Part shown: positions 4,870 to 6,555 of the stretch, in pieces
How positions within the stretch are numbered: the stretch's first letter is position 1
Layout of the letters: each line of letters begins with the position of its first letter
NCBI GenBank assembly: GCA_023386495.1
Contig: JAEWJS010000109.1
Coordinates: 1-6,555, forward strand
Source: Bacillota bacterium
Lineage (GTDB): Bacteria; Bacillota; Bacilli; Paenibacillales; Paenibacillaceae
DNA length: 6,555 nucleotides
Direction of reading: 5' to 3'
Notes under the pieces: model-generated
The model's database searches: none
The model's input: only the letters and a program-made list of their open reading frames with translations
Told to the model about the DNA's origin: nothing
Made by a program: the position numbers and the translations under genes

Positions 4870-5177
4870 TAGGATGTCAACCCGATGAACGGATAAGTAC
4901 GATGATGACGCCCATCCCAGAGAGCCGGAGAAGCTGCGAACCGGCATGGAGCGAACGTCGGAAGATGGTCCCGGAGGAGCCTTCTGCGAACGCAAGCCGC
5001 ACGACCCGGACTTGCGCAAGGGAAGGACGAACGCCCGCGTTAAGGGCAGCTGCCGTCTGTCGAACAGCCGGCAATAAGAAGCTCCCGTAGACCGGCCTTG
5101 TGCCGTCGCAGCCGGGAGGAACTTGGGTGGTACCACGTGAGCAGAGCTCTCGTCCCTTGGCGGACGGGAGCTTTTTG
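4870..5177 (+). ncRNA. T-box riboswitch leader of metG, tRNA-Met responsive
   Basis: This leader senses uncharged tRNA and lets transcription continue into metG when charging is low. Stem I is built from GGAT/GTCC (4891-4894 with 4968-4971) and CGATG/CGTCG (4900-4904 with 4956-4960). These enclose the specifier loop, with AGTA at 4896-4899 on one side and GAAG plus the specifier ATG (4965-4967) on the other. The distal conserved AGAGAGCC (4919-4926) and GCTGCGAACC (4933-4942) are present. Likely stem II (4991-4996 with 5011-5016) and stem III (5051-5073) follow. The T-box TGGGTGGTACCACG (5124-5137) matches the consensus at 12 of 14 positions; its variable base is T, which pairs with A73 of tRNA-Met. 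Outer boundaries are approximate. Confidence 0.93.
5145..5176 (+). terminator. Regulated terminator of the metG T-box
   Basis: Arms 5145-5155 and 5162-5172 pair over 11 bp with one G-T wobble, a six-base loop, and then TTTTT (5172-5176). The left arm includes CGTCC, which the antiterminator needs to pair with the T-box (5124-5137), so the two structures are mutually exclusive. Confidence 0.92.
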
Positions 5178-5197
5178 TATTCAACGAGCCATGAATC

Positions 5198-5204
5198 AAG
5201 GAGG
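5198..5204 (+). promoter_or_regulatory. Ribosome binding site of metG
   Basis: AAGGAGG lies eight bases before the ATG at 5213, downstream of the regulated terminator. Confidence 0.85.
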
Positions 5205-5212
5205 AATTCGAG

Positions 5213-6555
5213 ATGAGTCAACCGAACAAGACGTTCTATATTACGACGCCGATCTACTATCCGAGCGACAAGCTGCATATCGGCCACGCGTACACGACAG
5301 TGGCTGGCGATGCGATGGCGCGCTACAAGCGGCTGCGCGGCTATGACGTCTGGTACTTGACCGGAACGGATGAGCACGGGCAGAAGATCGAGCGCAAGGC
5401 GCAGGAGAAGGGGCAGACGCCTCAGCAGTTCGTCGACGGCATCGTGGCAGGCATTCAGGACCTGTGGAAGAAGCTCGACATCTCCTACGACGACTTCATT
5501 CGCACGACGGAAGGCAGACACAAGCAAGTCGTGGAGCGGGTATTCACGCGATTGGTGGAGCAGGGGGATATTTACAAGGGCGAGTATGAAGGATGGTACT
5601 GTACGCCATGCGAATCGTTCTTCCTGGAGCGCCAATTGGATAAGGGGAATTGTCCGGACTGCGGCCGTCCCGTCGAACTGCTGAAGGAAGAGAGCTACTT
5701 CTTCCGCATGAGCAACTATGCAGATCGTCTGTTGGAGTACTATCAAGAACATCTCGACTTCATCCAGCCGGAATCGCGTAAGAACGAGATGATCAATAAC
5801 TTCATCAAGCCCGGCCTCGAGGATCTGGCTGTCTCCCGAACAACCTATGATTGGGGCATTAAGGTAGCCGGCGATCCGAAGCACGTCATCTACGTGTGGA
5901 TCGACGCATTGTTGAACTACGTTACCGCACTCGGCTACGGAACGGACGATGACTCAAAGTACAAGTCGTTCTGGCCAGCGGACGTCCATCTTGTAGGCAA
6001 GGAGATCGTTCGCTTCCATACGATTTACTGGCCGATCATGCTGATGGCGCTGGGATTGCCGCTGCCGAAGAAGGTTTTCGCGCATGGCTGGCTGCTCATG
6101 AAGGACGGCAAGATGTCGAAATCGAAGGGCAATGTTGTCGATCCGGTCTTCCTGATCGATCGCTACGGCTTGGATGCGCTGCGCTATTATCTGCTCCGCG
6201 AAGTGCCGTTCGGCGCAGACGGCACGTTCACGCCGGAGAATTTCGTCGAGCGGCTGAACTTCGATCTTGCGAACGACCTCGGCAATCTGCTTAACCGGAC
6301 GGTCGCGATGATCGACAAGTACTTCGAGGGCGTCATTCCGGCCTATGAAGGCCAGGTTACCGCATTCGACGCGCCGCTCGAGGCGGCTGCCGGCGAGACG
6401 ATCCGCGCCGTCGAAGCCGCCATGGAGAAGATGGAATTCTCCGTCGCGCTGGCGTCCATCTGGCAATTGGTGAGCCGGACGAATAAGTACATCGACGAGA
6501 CGCAGCCTTGGGTGCTGGCGAAGGATGAATCGACACGTCGCGAGCTGGTAGCAGT
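5213..6555 (+). CDS. metG: Methionyl-tRNA synthetase MetG, first 447 codons, cut by the window edge
   Basis: MetG is a cytoplasmic class Ia aminoacyl-tRNA synthetase that charges tRNA-Met with methionine using ATP. The Rossmann catalytic fold begins with FYITTPIYYPSDKLHIGHAY: HIGH is at residues 22-25. The connective insertion carries a complete four-cysteine zinc knuckle, C130-x-x-C133 and C147-x-x-C150. KMSKS is at 300-304, followed by GNVVDP. GTDEHGQKI, TYDWGIKV and YVWIDALLNY are further family segments. The anticodon-binding helical domain starts near 350 and runs past the window. The full family length in Bacillota is about 650 residues, so roughly 200, including the usual C-terminal tRNA-binding domain, should lie outside. 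The frame is open with no internal stop. Expression is controlled by the T-box leader, matching its Met specifier. Confidence 0.97.
   Translation, partial: MSQPNKTFYITTPIYYPSDKLHIGHAYTTVAGDAMARYKRLRGYDVWYLTGTDEHGQKIERKAQEKGQTPQQFVDGIVAGIQDLWKKLDISYDDFIRTTEGRHKQVVERVFTRLVEQGDIYKGEYEGWYCTPCESFFLERQLDKGNCPDCGRPVELLKEESYFFRMSNYADRLLEYYQEHLDFIQPESRKNEMINNFIKPGLEDLAVSRTTYDWGIKVAGDPKHVIYVWIDALLNYVTALGYGTDDDSKYKSFWPADVHLVGKEIVRFHTIYWPIMLMALGLPLPKKVFAHGWLLMKDGKMSKSKGNVVDPVFLIDRYGLDALRYYLLREVPFGADGTFTPENFVERLNFDLANDLGNLLNRTVAMIDKYFEGVIPAYEGQVTAFDAPLEAAAGETIRAVEAAMEKMEFSVALASIWQLVSRTNKYIDETQPWVLAKDESTRRELVA

Noticed and set aside
4877..5884. 335-aa minus-strand open frame across the T-box and metG
   Set aside because: It runs antisense to an unambiguous riboswitch and synthetase gene, and no domain is seen.
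1..6555. CRISPR array, insertion sequence, tRNA or rRNA
   Set aside because: No regularly spaced repeats, transposase-like frame, terminal repeats with duplications, or cloverleaf and rRNA signatures were seen on either strand.

Overview
The window looks like chromosomal DNA from a GC-rich, endospore-forming Bacillota, most likely Paenibacillaceae (Paenibacillus, Cohnella or a relative). The pointers are a YjcZ-family sporulation micropeptide, a secreted protein with a copper-amine-oxidase-N 'stalk' domain, strong AGGAGG-type ribosome binding sites, a TTG start on a Fur-family gene, and a T-box leader ahead of a methionyl-tRNA synthetase gene. This placement is inferred from gene content; no comparison was run.

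Layout. Positions 1-122 are very GC-rich, repetitive, Ala/Pro-coding sequence that leads, apparently across a frame break near 48-50, into an EcfT/CbiQ-type transmembrane subunit of an energy-coupling-factor transporter (ends 875). A hairpin (905-938) separates it from a convergent 40-aa YjcZ-like gene (1144-1022, minus strand). The 240-bp divergent region 1145-1384 holds a SigK-like -10 element for the YjcZ-like gene, two TGTGA/TCACA dyads (one with the exact N6 spacing of CRP/FNR sites), and a SigA-like promoter for a 66-aa two-helix membrane protein (1385-1585). A terminator (1632-1670) is followed by a second unrecognised two-helix protein of 72 aa (1720-1938).

A 138-bp spacer with an unusual inverted repeat precedes a 653-aa, cysteine-free secreted protein (2077-4038): signal peptide, stalk domain, two Ig/PKD-like segments and a large unrecognised C-terminal module. 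It ends in a near-perfect terminator (4045-4075). Next is a zinc-responsive Fur-family repressor, zur (4162-4593, TTG start), whose promoter carries a candidate Fur-type operator. zur overlaps yidD (4590-4823) by ATGA, so the two look translationally coupled.

A TTGACA promoter overlapping the yidD stop codon drives a T-box riboswitch leader (about 4870-5177). Its specifier codon reads AUG and its discriminator-pairing base fits tRNA-Met. It controls metG (5213 to the window edge), which carries the HIGH and KMSKS motifs and a four-cysteine zinc knuckle and is cut off at codon 447.

Most of the window is housekeeping or lineage-typical. No mobile element, CRISPR array, tRNA or rRNA was seen. 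The less ordinary points are the broken 5' end of the EcfT gene, the FNR/CRP-like site between two small membrane-protein genes, the leader inverted repeat and unrecognised C-terminus of the stalk protein, and the overlapping control signals of zur and the metG leader.
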